Of a stretch of DNA of 64,000 bases, positions 21,940 through 33,349 are shown piece by piece. Source of the stretch: Datisca glomerata (lineage: Eukaryota > Streptophyta > Magnoliopsida > Cucurbitales > Datiscaceae); assembly GCA_003255025.1 (NCBI GenBank), contig QANY01003900.1, positions 2,302,797 through 2,366,796 of the forward strand, in the 5' to 3' direction. Under the pieces are notes generated by a model. The model was not told the origin of the DNA and did no database searches. It saw nothing but the letters and a program-made list of their open reading frames with translations. Each line of letters begins with the position of its first letter. Position 1 is the stretch's first letter. The translations under genes were made by a program, and so were the position numbers.

Positions 21940-22200
21940 TAGGGGTGTGCAACCGTCTTGAAAAACTTGTCCTGTCACAAAAAACCGTCGTGAACTGAGC
22001 AGGACGGGACACCGAACAAAAATTTTTGTCCCGACTTGTCCTGCCCCACCCCGATTTTTCATAAATAACATAATTTTTTTAAATTTGACCCTTAATTTTT
22101 TTAATTTTAACCCTTAATTTTTTAATTTTTAACATTTTAATCTTTTGAACTTTAAACCAATTGTTTTTTAAACCAAGTGAAGAAAATGTGAACCTTTGCT
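21940..22200 (+). mobile_element. Truncated hAT-like element, left end only
   Basis: It begins TAGGGGTGTGCAACCGTC, followed by CAGGACGGGAC and TTGTCCTGCCCCACC motifs. Similar sequence appears inverted at 35340-35452, so two members of one family are present. No right end was found within the next few kilobases. Confidence 0.5.
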
Positions 22201-22559
22201 ACGATCTTCTTGTATGTTGATTTAGCAAACTAAGTTGTTGATCGAAATTTGATCTGTTGGCTCGATGAAAGAGAAAGTATCAACATTAAAATATGAGTTA
22301 GCAGTGAAAGAAAGAGCCCATAATTCATTTCTTCATTCATATTCATAACTTAAGAGGGACCATAGTAACTATAGGGCATCTCTGATCGTTCATTCTTATA
22401 TGACATGTTCCCTCCAAGTTATATGATGAACATGATCAGTCGGCTAAAGAGCGCGTCTTTTTTCTTTCGGGAAGGCAAAGTCGTCCCTTCTACCGATTGA
22501 ACCCTCAATTCGGAGGTCTTCATAAACATGTTAAAAGGGTTGTAGACTTGGTAGGTTCG

Positions 22560-23115
22560 ATAAAATGTTGAAAATAAGGCTTGTCCACTTAGGGTTCAAT
22601 AAAATTATTGAGAGGTTCACCAAATGTCTTGAGGGGTTTAACCAATGTATTGTAGGATTTAATGAAATGTTGAAAATTCAGCTCGACTACTTAGGGTTCA
22701 ACAAAAATGTTGAGGTGTTCACAAAATGTGGTGAGAGGTTTAATAAATATGACAAAATGTTAAAAATATGATTTGACTACTTGAGTTTTAACAAATATGT
22801 TAGGGAATTTAACAAATGTATTGAGCAGTTCAACATTTGTGTGAAGTTCAATAAAATGTTAAAGAATTCGAATTTAAACATTTTGTTAAACCCCCAATAA
22901 ATTTGTTGAATCTCATAACACATTTTTTGAATTCCTGAACATTTTTGTTGAGCCACAAGTAGTGATACCATATTTTCAACATTTTGTTTAACTTTTCAAC
23001 ACATTTGTTGAACCCTTCAACATATTAATTGAACTTCTATATGTTTGTTGAACCTCAAGTAGTCAAGCCATACATTTAACATTTCGTTAAATACCCAAAT
23101 ATATTCATTGAACCG
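22560..23115. repeat. Inverted array of GGTTCAACAAA/TTTGTTGAACC repeats
   Basis: The left half (22560-22868) repeats a unit of about 100-115 bp of the form TTGAAAAT...GACTACTTAGGGTTCAA, then several GTTCAACAAA-TGTTGAG modules. The right half (22872-23115) holds the same unit in reverse complement (CAAGTAGTGATACCATATTT, TTGAACCTCAAGTAGTCAAG). The centre lies near GAATTCG at 22864-22870. The transcript of either strand could fold into a long imperfect hairpin. The two open frames over it are repeat artefacts. Confidence 0.7.
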
Positions 23116-23446
23116 CTCAATACATTAGTCTCACCTCCAAAAGGGCTGATTGTTTGATGGTAATGTGTAAGGATTACCATCGTAATGTGACATGTTAAAA
23201 CCATTATCTTGTTCGTTACACTGGAATCTAAATTTTGAACATTGTTGCAGTAGTAATATTCAAAATAAAGTAACGTCATTACCGTTTAAAATTGTCAATA
23301 TTATGATAATATCTCATTGTGGGAATTGGAGAATGTTATGTTATTTACCAAAAAGAATGTTATGTTATATTACCTTTTATCTTTTTATTTAAAAAAATCA
23401 TTATGTAATATTTTAAAAATAAAATATAAACAAAATCATTATATTA

Positions 23447-24203
23447 TCTCTACTATATTAAAAAGGACTTAAGGGGGAGAAACTTTTGATTTCCCATTTA
23501 CCCTTTAAGGCCCATTTAATATAGTATAGACTAAGTTTTTTCTTTGTTATTTAAATCATTTAAACTCTATTCACTAACTATTTTTTTACTAATACTTAAT
23601 AACATTTAGTATTTTATATTATTATGTTATTACCAATGAGATGTATCATGTAGATTATTTTAGAGATTTTTAATCATGAACATTATTTTAATAACAATGA
23701 GTTACTGTCTATCTGCAAGATTTTTATTCTTGTTGTTTAGTTTTTTTAATTTTATAATAAATGTAATAATTTTCAATGATCATTACCCGTAGTAAAATAA
23801 GTTGTCAGATGTAATTTTATATTCTCAAATAATTCTTAGTTTCTCTTCATATCATTTTATAATATTAAATTTGTTAGAATTGTGTGTTTTTTAATATAAA
23901 AATTCTTGTACATAACTTATTATCTCGAGGTGATGCACGTCTTATTCAAATTTCTTTCTATCTATAATAATTGTATTGTAAATATATTATCTTCAAATGA
24001 TACATGAACTATTCGAATTTTCTTTTATCTGCAATAGTTTAACTATAAATATGAAAAAATTAGCATTTTTGTTTCGCTTGTTGTTCTAGATTTACAATAT
24101 TTTAAAAACTAATATATTTATTTCAAAGTTAGTAATAATTTTAAAACTTATTGTATAATTTCAAAATTATTCAATACGTGCGAAGCACATGTTTTTCTAC
24201 TAG
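23447..24203 (+). mobile_element. Short non-autonomous Helitron 1
   Basis: The 5' end is TCTCTACTATATTAAAA just after an A. The 3' end has a hairpin, GTGC-GAA-GCAC, about ten bases before the terminal CTAG, which is followed by T. Insertion between A and T, TC at the start and CTAG at the end are the Helitron signature. Length 757 bp, no helicase. It is AT-rich inside. Confidence 0.85.
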
Positions 24204-24547
24204 TTTAATTAAAAACCTAATAATACAATACAATACAATATTTACATATAATATAGTAAATTAAATTATTTTAATACTATAGCAGGCATATTGATTAAAA
24301 TAATTATGATACTAATTAAAAGCAATGTATATTTATATAAAATTATAATAACATTAAATAACAAAATATTCAGATTATATTACAATGTATTTGTACTATA
24401 TGTATGCAGAAAATATTTGTAAAAAATAATATTATCTTAAATCATTATATTATATTTTCATATACTTTAAATAATTATTACAAAAAGCAATAATATTACA
24501 TTCATGTAGCAACTTACACTTTCCTAAATTTTTAGTGATATTTTTTT
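24204..24547. other. AT-rich spacer
   Basis: Very AT-rich, with AATACAATACAATA simple repeats and no coding signal. Confidence 0.5.
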
Positions 24548-25494
24548 GAGAAAATTACATTTTTGGTCTCCTAACTTTTATCAATGTCTCTATATGATCC
24601 TCTAGCTTATAAATTAAAAATCTTTAATCCTTTAAGTTTCAGAAATATTTTTATAAGGTCCAATTTCTATACCGTTAAACTCCGTCTAATGTGGACGCTG
24701 ATTGAACCGCTGAGTGGACTAGATGCTAAACTCATGGTTGATAACGAAACTGAGATATTGATGCACTTTGGCGTTGCAATTCTGTCGATAAACCACTGTT
24801 ATCTCTCTTATACAAATGCTTTTTGGTGCGGAAGTTTAGAACAGAAGTCAAATCATCCGGCTTAATGCAGAAAAATCAAATTGTTAACATCATATAATGA
24901 ATCATTTAATTAGTTTTTGGTTAAAACCATAAGCAATGCCTAGTTTATTAAAAATAATAAATCATTTAAATTAAATGCAAAATCTACATTCACAGGGAAA
25001 AGGACAATTGCTTCAACGTGTCTGACAATCGGAAAAATCAGAAGAAAAAAAGAAGAAGAAGCAGGGAAGAAGAAGTGGGTTGAGACTTACCTCTCCACCG
25101 CCGATGAAGCTTTGGGAGTGAGGCAACGTCGATGCGGCTGTAGGGAAAATGAACAATTTGGGAAAAACTGAAGAACTGTGGTTGGTGGAGCTTCTTAAGT
25201 CATTTGGGGCTGTGATTAAACGATGAGCTTCTTAAATCACATTGGAGCTTTCTTAAATCATATTGGAGCTTTCTTAAATGATGAGTTAGACTGGGGGTTT
25301 AAAGTATGGTCTAATCAGCGATGAGCGAACGTCCTGTCATCACTCAGCAAATTTAACAGATTAATTAACGAGTTAGATTTGAGGATTGTATTAAAATATT
25401 TTTTAAATTTTGAGGATTAAAATGTTTAATTTAAAAGTTAGAGTATGACGTAGAAACATAATTAAAAGTCAGCGATTAAAAATGTATTTTTTCC
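24548..25494. mobile_element. DNA element with ~100-bp terminal inverted repeats
   Basis: The left end, GAGAAAATTACATTTTTGG..CTAACTTTTA..TAAATTAAAAATCTTTAATCC, is matched in inverse by the right end, GAGGATTAAAATGTTTAATTT...AATGTATTTTTTCC. Pairing runs to about 24655 and 25388. The inside has repeated TTCTTAAATCAYATTGGAGC units (about 25190-25280) and no transposase. It lies 180 bp upstream of the TAD1 start codon and so may overlap that gene's promoter. A MULE-type MITE is likely. Confidence 0.65.
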
Positions 25495-25674
25495 TTTTTT
25501 TTTTAATATATTTTCTCATCTTTTGATTAATGTTTACATTTCTATGTTAAACAATCACTACTGAGAGAGTGAATTAGTTCGTACCGAAGTATGAATGATC
25601 CAAGTATAAGCGGGCAAGAGGATGAGCGGATCTAATGAGTAGTCGAAGACTGGCTCTGTCACTTTCTGAGAGGC

Positions 25675-28529
25675 ATGGAGTGCTGCTCCTCCACTTCTTC
25701 TTCTTCTTCTTCTGATAATTGGGGAGAGAAGATTTCGGAGAAGGTTTTCTCTCTCTATAACTCCATCCCCAAGAAAGGAAAACCTCAGGGTCGCGAGGTA
25801 ACCGTCTTGGCTGCTTTTCTCATTTCCTCTCCTTCTCAAGGTTCCACTTTAAAACCCTGCTTGAATTCTTCTCCTTCTCCTTCTTCTCTTTATTGCTTTT
25901 GGTTTATATTTATTTCGTTTTTTCAGAGCTAGCAGTGATAGCACTAGGAACGGGGACGAAATGTCTCGGCGGTTTTCAATTGAGCCCAAACGGCGACGTC
26001 GTCAATGATTCGCATGCCGAAGTTGTAGCACGAAGAGCTTTGATGAGGTTTCCTTTTTCTTATTATTGTCTGCACAGAATCTATCAATCAGTCGTTGCTA
26101 TTACCCTATTTGGTGCTTAGGATAGTTTGGTATCTATAGTTATACATCTGTGCCATTTGTTCTGAGTGATAGAACATTTGATCTTCACCATCGATCTGTC
26201 TACCTTGGACCTTGGTTTTAGTTTGTTGTCTTTGAAGTCTAGCATGTTATCTCACACTAATTCCTTGTTAAATACTTAATTTCATTGTGTATATTGCAAA
26301 TTATGTCTATCGTGTATTCCTGTGTTTGTGTATAGTTTTTACAATGTAATTCTTCATTTTCTCCGCTTCGAAAGTTATACATTTTAGCAGTGGTAACACT
26401 GTTTTATGGTTGTATATACTTAACCCAATTTCTTTTTGTGTTACTATAGAAATTAAGTCTTTCTTTGTCTCACCCCCTTGGAACCAGGTTCTTCTACTCA
26501 CAGATTCAGTATCTTTCTGGGATTAATTGTGAGAGTAAATACGATAATGGAACCAAACAAATTCGAGGTGAGGACGTCAAAAACTTGTTTCAGTTGGACG
26601 TGGAGAGTTCTGGTAAAGGAAAATATACAATGAGAATGGGTTGGAATCTACATCTTTACATATCCCAGCTACCATGTAATAAATACGGTATTAAGTAGTT
26701 AAAACATCTAATCATTTGTTGATTTAATAAATGAGATGTAGACAGTCCTTTTGTTTTTTTTATAGGCGGGGTTGCTTCACCTACTTTGGTAAAGTTTACT
26801 CCAAAAATTATCCAACAAAGGGTACATGCTTCTGAGTCATCTTCGAGCAAGGGTATGGATCAACTACCAAAGATTCAACATAGAATAATGTTTGTGTTTA
26901 TATAAAAGTGTTTCTTCTTGTGAAGTGTCTGTCTAAAATTGGCATTCAAATTTCAGGTGATGATTCAGAATTCCTTGGATTGGTTCAAAGAAAGCCAGGT
27001 CGTGGTGATACAACATTGTCAGTTAGCTGCTCTGACAAGATATCTCGTTGGAATATTGTTGGTGTTCAAGGTCTTGCATCATCACAAAACTGTACCAAAA
27101 TACTTTGATTAAACTAAGATTATTAGCGGCAGTATTTTTTCTCTTGCTTAATTATGATAAAGCAATTCAACGTCAAAATGATACTATTTTTTATTTAACT
27201 TTTTTATTCTCTTTGAGACTCGCCTTTTTGATTTCTAAATGTGATACTTGCATAACTAAGCATGTGTGTATCAATGTTGTAGTGGCATTTTATGCTTGGT
27301 GCTTCTGTTCCCAAAAACATATATAATTAATTTAGAATGAAGTCTCGATGATGTTTCCGTATCATTCATATATTGTCTTGTACATGTACTAATAGTGCAG
27401 GTTAACTGACTGGTCACCTGTCATCTTATATCAGGAGCTCTGCTTTCCTACTTTCTTCGGCCTATTTACATTTCTTCGATAACTGTTGGACGATCCCTTT
27501 ATTACTCCGAGAAGTTTCTCCTTCAGGATTACCTGAAAAGAGCTTTTCATGATAGAATACTGCCATTCTCGAATGAGCTAATGCCTCCATTTCAAGTGAA
27601 CCAGGTCAGTAAATGATATATTCTTTCCATATATCTAGTTGGGGAAGGTTATGACGGCTGAGCCTTAGCACCAGTATTGTAATTTTTTAAATGCCATTCA
27701 CAGCCATTATTTTGGTCTGCTCCAATACCACCCAAGGAGTTTCAACATTCTGAGTCTGCTATAACCACTTTAACATGCGGGTACTCGCCAAGTCTCTGAG
27801 TTATTCGTGTAAAAATGTATAATCTTACTCGTCAATCAAAAGTTTATAGTACCTTAACTTACAGGTATTCAATATGTTGGAATAAACTTGGCTTGCATGA
27901 AGTCATTTTAGGAACAACCGGAAGAAAGCAAGGTGCCTCGGCCAAAGGAGCACTCTATCCATCCACTGAGTCATCTCTGTGCAAGTAAGATCATCATCTT
28001 GCCTCAATATACGTAACCTATCATAATTATTGTCATTATGTTCATCGTGGTTATCTCACAGGAGGCGATTTCTGGAAATTTTCTGGTCAATTAAACATGA
28101 ATTTCCAACCAAATCGTACACTGACGCCATTTCTTATCGAGAACTCAAGGTAAGATTCCTACATATCATTGAAGTTTTCAAGAATGTTGAAGGTGGTATC
28201 TTGATATCACCTGCCAAGCTCATGATTGAATTACCATGGTTTCCTGATTTAGAAATTATTCGAATTTGGGCAATAAGCAAGATATGCTCACTCTGCTTTT
28301 ACTAACAGAAGTGATGAATGGTTTCTCATTATCTGGTTTTCTCTTGAATTGCGTAAATGGGTTTTCTTCTGGATGCAAAGTATATGTTATAGTTTGTGTC
28401 ATCATTCCTTTGCAGGAGAAGGCTCAAGAATACAGTGAAATGTCAAAGCTTTTCAAAGGAAGCCTTCCTTTTAGCAATTGGACATTGAAACCTCATGACT
28501 ACGAAAGCTTTACCATTTTGAGATCCTAA
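25675..28529 (+). CDS. TAD1: tRNA-specific adenosine deaminase 1 (TAD1/ADAT1), 10 exons
   Basis: This enzyme converts adenosine 37 of tRNA-Ala to inosine. Exons, by GT-AG sites that keep one frame: 25675-25840, 25927-26047, 26488-26675, 26766-26852, 26957-27070, 27435-27604, 27704-27780, 27865-27984, 28062-28149 and 28416-28529. They give 414 residues and a TAA stop, a normal length for plant homologues. Exon 1 has [15 protein letters not shown]. Exon 2 has the zinc/catalytic motif [12 protein letters not shown] with the proton-shuttling Glu. The PCG zinc Cys spans exons 3-4. [10 protein letters not shown] and VQGALLS in exons 5-6 supply the second zinc Cys and the family hallmark. In the usual PCGDAS motif, Asp is read here as Val (PCGVAS). 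No stop or frameshift was seen. Start chosen: first ATG of the exon-1 frame. Exon joins are inferred. Confidence 0.92.
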
Positions 28530-29208
28530 GGTGAGTGAGTTATATGTACCAAGTCATCAGCTCTGTTAGCTTTTTTGATCTTACAGTCTTCGTACGATTA
28601 TTGATATTGTCTAAGTAATTGTTGGTGACATAATCCTTATAAGGCCATTCGAGGAACCAAATGGTTAGATCAGGAAGTAAAGTAATCAAGCAGCTTTTCA
28701 GCTTTTCCATGAGATTTCTCACTAGTTGTACTTTTCAGCTCTAGTCCTCACTTCTAAATTGTATGGCCATGTTCTTCGTGGTATTCTATTTTTTTTAATG
28801 CGCTTTGGTCATGGAATAGATTTTTGTTACATTTTAACAATATTAGCCAAAAAAAAAAGTGTAGGGGCGTGATTGCAAAAGCAGTCAATAAGTGTATGGG
28901 GTAAGTTTGCAGTTTAGCCGTTTCTTTTTAACAATAGTGTGGATGAGAATCGAAGCTGAGACTTCAAAGTTCAAAGCAATCTGACTAACTAACGCAGATG
29001 ATGTGGCGTAGAATTTTTAACTCAGAAACAAGATTATCAACCGATGGGCACGGATCAATCTACCATAGGCCCGGAGTCACTGCCCCTGACTCGGCGATTT
29101 TGGTTGTTTATGCTTTAAATAAAAAGTATTTTTGTATTACATTTATTATTATAATAGAGTGTGCCCTTTGTGAATAATGATAGTTCATTTATCATTGTCT
29201 TATCTATA
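28530..29208. other. TAD1 downstream region
   Basis: A possible splice donor (AAGGTGAGT) sits one base after the stop codon, which could mark a 3' UTR intron. An A9 run lies at about 28850. A tRNA-like B-box (GCTTCGATTC on the minus strand) occurs near 28945 without a convincing cloverleaf. No other gene. Confidence 0.4.
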
Positions 29209-29829
29209 TCTATACTATATTAAAATGAACTTACTTTTGATTTTCTTCTTTGCCCTTTAAAATCTATTAATATTATAGTATACAACACAAATTAGTTATT
29301 TCACATATTTTCTCATCTTGATAATATTTTATTTTTATTCAATAATAAATTTTTTATAGTTAGTAAAATAAAATATTTTGATAATCTTACGTAATTAGAG
29401 ATCTGAATATTCGTATATTGATTTCAAGATCTTTTATAATAAATATTTAATTATAAGTCAATAATAAATTGTTAAATTGAATATTTTATATTATTTATGT
29501 TATTGATAATATGAAAATTCATATAAATGAACTTATAAAAAGACAGTAACACATTTTGAGTACGAGAAATCATCTCTTAATATGATATAGTTATTCTTCA
29601 GAATATGGAAAACTGATTAAATGAAATTATTTTCTATATTATTCAAATAGCACTATAATTTTAATTTTATAATCAAGCAATTTTTAATAGTGTTTTATTT
29701 TTACTTTAAATGTAGAATAATGATTAGAGATGATGTGTTAATTTCAGCATAATATCATTTTAAAATTATAAAATTGTATGTATATTTTAAATTTGTTGAA
29801 TACGTGTGAAGTACGTAGCTTTCGACTCG
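29209..29829 (+). mobile_element. Short non-autonomous Helitron 2 (decayed 3' end)
   Basis: It starts TCTATACTATATTAAAA after an A, as Helitron 1 does. It ends with ACGTGTGAAGTACGT, a weakened hairpin, then CTCG followed by T, where CTAG is expected. 621 bp, AT-rich, no coding region. Confidence 0.75.
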
Positions 29830-30059
29830 TTTCTCTAAACGAGAGGACTTGAGTTCAATTTTTACAATGAGTTCAATTCTTACCATGTCCAATTTGACAA
29901 TGACTTCTATATTTTTATCACTTTTTTTATTTATGTTTCATTGCAACTTTTAGCATTGAATTTTCATTAATTTATTTTTGTGCTGAACTCCTTGCTTTTA
30001 ATTTTTTTATGTGATTTCTTTTTTCCTCCAAACTTCTGCCATTAAACAACATGACATTA

Positions 30060-31469
30060 TACCAAATGTTGGTTGAAAGACCATTTCCTTACACCAAGAA
30101 CATTTCCTTCTTAGGACTTCCTTACCAAACTATAAGCTCATTTATGCCCAAGAGCTATATTTTCGAGCTTTTGCCTTCATAAAAGATTCATTAGGGGGAT
30201 ACTTCAGTAGTCTTGAGCTGAGAGAATTAGGATTATGAAGGACAAGCCATACTTGCTTAGCCAAAAGTATAGTGTTGTAAAGTCGTCCAGATCCTTGAAA
30301 CCCAAGCCACCAACATCCTTCTGCAGGTCATTTATTCTTGGATCACCATCTAATGCCTATTTGGTTATCTTTCTTAGACCACCAGAACTTCGTTATGGCA
30401 GCTTGTAAGCTGTAACAGACTTTTTTGGGGAGCCTGAAAGTACACATGACATAAGAAAGGATTTCTTGAGCCACAGTCTTTAAGAGTACCTCTTTAATTA
30501 CCACCTAATGACAGAATGTTAATATTCCAAGTGGTAGTTCTGTTATCATCTTCTCCTGGAGGGTGACAAATATTGATCCTCTAGAGGATCTCCAGTCAAT
30601 AGGAAACCCCAAGTAATAGTCTTTCTTAACAGATAAAGGAATTTGAAGCAGTGAGGTCAATTCTGACTTCTTTTTTATGGTACATTACCACTGAACCAAA
30701 TGATGCTTTTTTGGAGATTAATAAGTTGACCTGAGGCATTACAATATTTAAAGAGACATTCCTTTAATTTCAAACGGGAACCCACCTCAGTTTCAGTAAT
30801 CAAGATGCTGTCATCAGTAAAAAAATAAGTGGGATAAAGGTGGGTTGTTTCTTTCTAAACATATTGCTTTTATATCACCTCTTAAGACTGACTGAACCAA
30901 GCACTGAGAAAGAGTTTTTGCAACCATTATCAATATATAAGGAGACAAAGGGTCTCCTTGTTTGAGACCTCTACTAGGATAAATAACAATTCTTGGTTCA
31001 CCATTGATTTGGATTTTATAATTAACTGCTGAAATACACTTCATAATCATGATACAATTTTTATTATCAAAACCCATCCTCCTAAGAAGAAAGAAAAGGA
31101 ACCCCCAATTTACCCTATCATAAGATTTGGCCATGTCTGTAACACATTTCCTTCATTTCTCTTCCTCTTAAGTGATAGAACACCTCTTCGGCTCTCAGAG
31201 CATTCTCTTGAATATGTTTATTACTGGTAAGTGCTTCGTAAGATTCAGATATGCAGGTGTCTAAAATAGATTTCAGCCTATTGGCTAACACTTTAGCAAT
31301 AATTTTGTAGAAGTTGCACAACGCAATTGGTCTATATTGAGAAGGCGTTTCAGGTTGACTTACTTTGGGAATTAAGGTGATAAGTGTCCCATTAATAGAA
31401 AATGGTAAGTAGTAATTACCAAAGAAGTCCTTTGCTAACTTGAAAATATCTCCCTTGAACTGATTAGTG
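30060..31469 (-). pseudogene. L1-type LINE ORF2 relic: reverse transcriptase part
   Basis: Read leftwards, the order is INGTLITLIPKVS and YRPIALCNFYKIIAKVLANR (about 31370-31270), then AKSYDRVNWGFLF, RGLKQGDPLSPYI and the catalytic FTDDSILIT (about 30820), then QLINLQKSIIWFSGN and further thumb/connection sequence to about 30070. A one-base insertion in a T-run shifts the frame at the FADD-type motif (about 30815-30822), and other stops are present. The C-terminal part after the thumb and a poly-A tail are missing. The upstream half of this LINE lies at 32719-34640 beyond an LTR-like insertion. Confidence 0.9.
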
Positions 31470-32718
31470 TGTCACACTCATATTTTAGATAATCTTAATT
31501 TTAATTTTATTGAATTTTTGAGTTTTATCTTTCGATTTATGTTTATTTTTGTTTTTATCTTGTAGGTTATATATTCAAATGCATTTGGGTTGATTTTGAA
31601 AGATTTGGAAGAAAAAAATGCGGATAGAACGAGAAAAATGGATCTGGGCAGAATGTCCAGACCACCGCGACACTGGCAGCAACCACATAAAGCAGTAAGC
31701 CAGTGCCACGGCGCTGGCTTCCCAGCGTCGCAACGCTGGCGCGTGACAGATTGTCCAGTGTCGCGACTCTGGCTCCCACCGTCACGACGCTGGCGCGATT
31801 TTAGATTTTTTTGTGATTTTTTTACTCCAATCCAATCCTTGATGAACCCTAGTGTATAAATATAATATCTTAGGATTCTTGGAGAATTTTTTTTGGACGT
31901 GGGAGGCAGAGGAGAAAGCTTTTTGGAGAGCAAACAAAGACGGATCCAATCAGGAGACAACTCTCAACTTCAATTCATCCGCAAATCTAAGTTTTCTTCT
32001 CTTTCACTCTATGTTCATGAATATTATTAGGATATTTTCCTATTCTAGTATGTTCTAAATTTTTTATCTAGGGTTACGACGTAACCAAACCATGATTATG
32101 CTTAAATTTTGATTTCCAATTCAATCGATGTTTTTGCAGTATTATTGAGTGTTATAATCGGTTCTTAATTCTTGTGATCGTCTGGCCAATTATTGCTTGA
32201 TTTTAGATTTAATTATAACATTGAGAAGTGATGATTAAATTTGATCTTTGTTTATAACACCATTAAAATTTTATAAGTTAGAGATAATTATGGATCTAGT
32301 GTAGTAGTTTTAATTTTCTGTGCTTAATAAGTTTCAACTTATTGAATCTTGACAGAGACGTGAGATTAATATTTTTGATTCATTGTTATCGATACTTGAT
32401 AAAGATTGATAATTACTTTAGAGAAATTCGCTGTCAATAATCTGATAAACATTGATTGATTGAGTTTTAGAATTTTGAGAATATTTGGTTTGGTGAAATT
32501 GGAATCTTTAGATCTTTTATCTATTCAAATTTGAATTATTTATCTTTATCAAATTTTTATCGTTTTAGTTTAATTAGAATTTTAGTTTAATTAAATTATT
32601 TATCATTCTCAATTAGAATTAATGTCTAGTTAATTTTAATATTAAATATTAATTAATTTTATGGACGATACTCTATTTTTATATAAATTTATTATTTGAC
32701 CATAGAAAAATTGTAACA
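31470..32718 (+). mobile_element. Solo LTR-like insertion splitting the LINE
   Basis: The sequence runs from TGTCACACTCATATT to TTGTAACA and separates the two LINE halves. Features of a Ty3/gypsy-type LTR: a TATA-like GTGTATAAATATAA at about 31850, and downstream text of the kind seen in these LTRs (GGGTTACGACGTAACC at about 32071). It contains a GC-rich minisatellite at 31655-31800. The flanking 5-mers TAGTG and GTTTC do not match, and some LINE sequence is missing at the junction, so a deletion may have followed. Orientation is judged from the TATA only. Confidence 0.55.
31655..31800. repeat. GC-rich minisatellite (CAGCGTCGCAACGCTGG-like)
   Basis: Variants of a 15-25 bp unit recur: CCGCGACACTGGCAG, CCAGTGCCACGGCGCTGG, CCAGCGTCGCAACGCTGG, CCAGTGTCGCGACTCTGG and CCGTCACGACGCTGGCG. 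Many are themselves near-palindromic. It stands out from the AT-rich surroundings. Confidence 0.7.
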
Positions 32719-33335
32719 GTTTCTGATAAAAGGAGCCATGGATCCCATTTATGAAAGCTCTGTTAAGTCTCTCTTAAATGAAATCTGAACCAGATCTGCC
32801 ATTTCTCCGCAACCATTAGATTGGACCTCAAAAATTCCACAACTACCAACAAAGTTTCTAAATTTCAAAGCTCTGTGAAAGTCAAAGCCTCTACCTCTCT
32901 TCTTCTCAATAACACTAAGCATGTCATTAAAGTTCCCTGGAGCTAACCAAGGAAATCTTGTACCCTTATTACTTCTACCCAAGTCCTCAAACTGGCCCCA
33001 CCGCATTCTCTCTTCTCTATGCCCATATACGAAGGTCACTCTCCCAATCTCAGCAATATTCAAATCAACAATGTTATCTGTATTGGTAATGGAGTTAACA
33101 CAAATTGACTTATTCTTCCAACACACCAAAATACCTCTAGAGAGCCCTACTGGATCAATAATATGCCACATGTCAGATCTCCATTTCCTTATGTACCATT
33201 CAACTTTCTTCCTTTTTGTTTTAGTCTCCAATAGACAAATAATTGGGGATTGTGAACTTTAAAGAATACTTTAAAGCTTGAATTGTCAAGGCACTCCCCA
33301 ACCATTGACAATTCCAAACTAACAGCCTCATTGGT
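32719..33335 (-). pseudogene. L1-type LINE ORF2 relic: endonuclease part
   Basis: The minus-strand ORF2 start is near 33330 (MRLLVWNCQ, then LGSALTIQALK). The apurinic/apyrimidinic-type endonuclease follows: LETKTKRKKVEW, VGLSRGILVCWKN, FVYGHREERMRWGQFEDL and PWLAPGNFNDML, where GNFND stands for the usual GDFN. The end (SNGCGEMADLVQISFKRDL) corresponds to the SNGR..I..RLDR region. About 250 residues between this point and the reverse transcriptase are missing at the LTR insertion. A frameshift lies near 33230. Confidence 0.85.
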
Positions 33336-33349
33336 CCTCTGATTGCTTT

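Noticed and set aside
28930..29010. Second tRNA-like sequence (minus-strand GCTTCGATTC B-box)
   Set aside because: Only the B-box region is convincing; no acceptor stem or full cloverleaf could be made.
31478..31960. 160-residue minus-strand frame in the LTR-like insertion
   Set aside because: It covers the GC-rich minisatellite and has no domain; overlapping frames exist on both strands.
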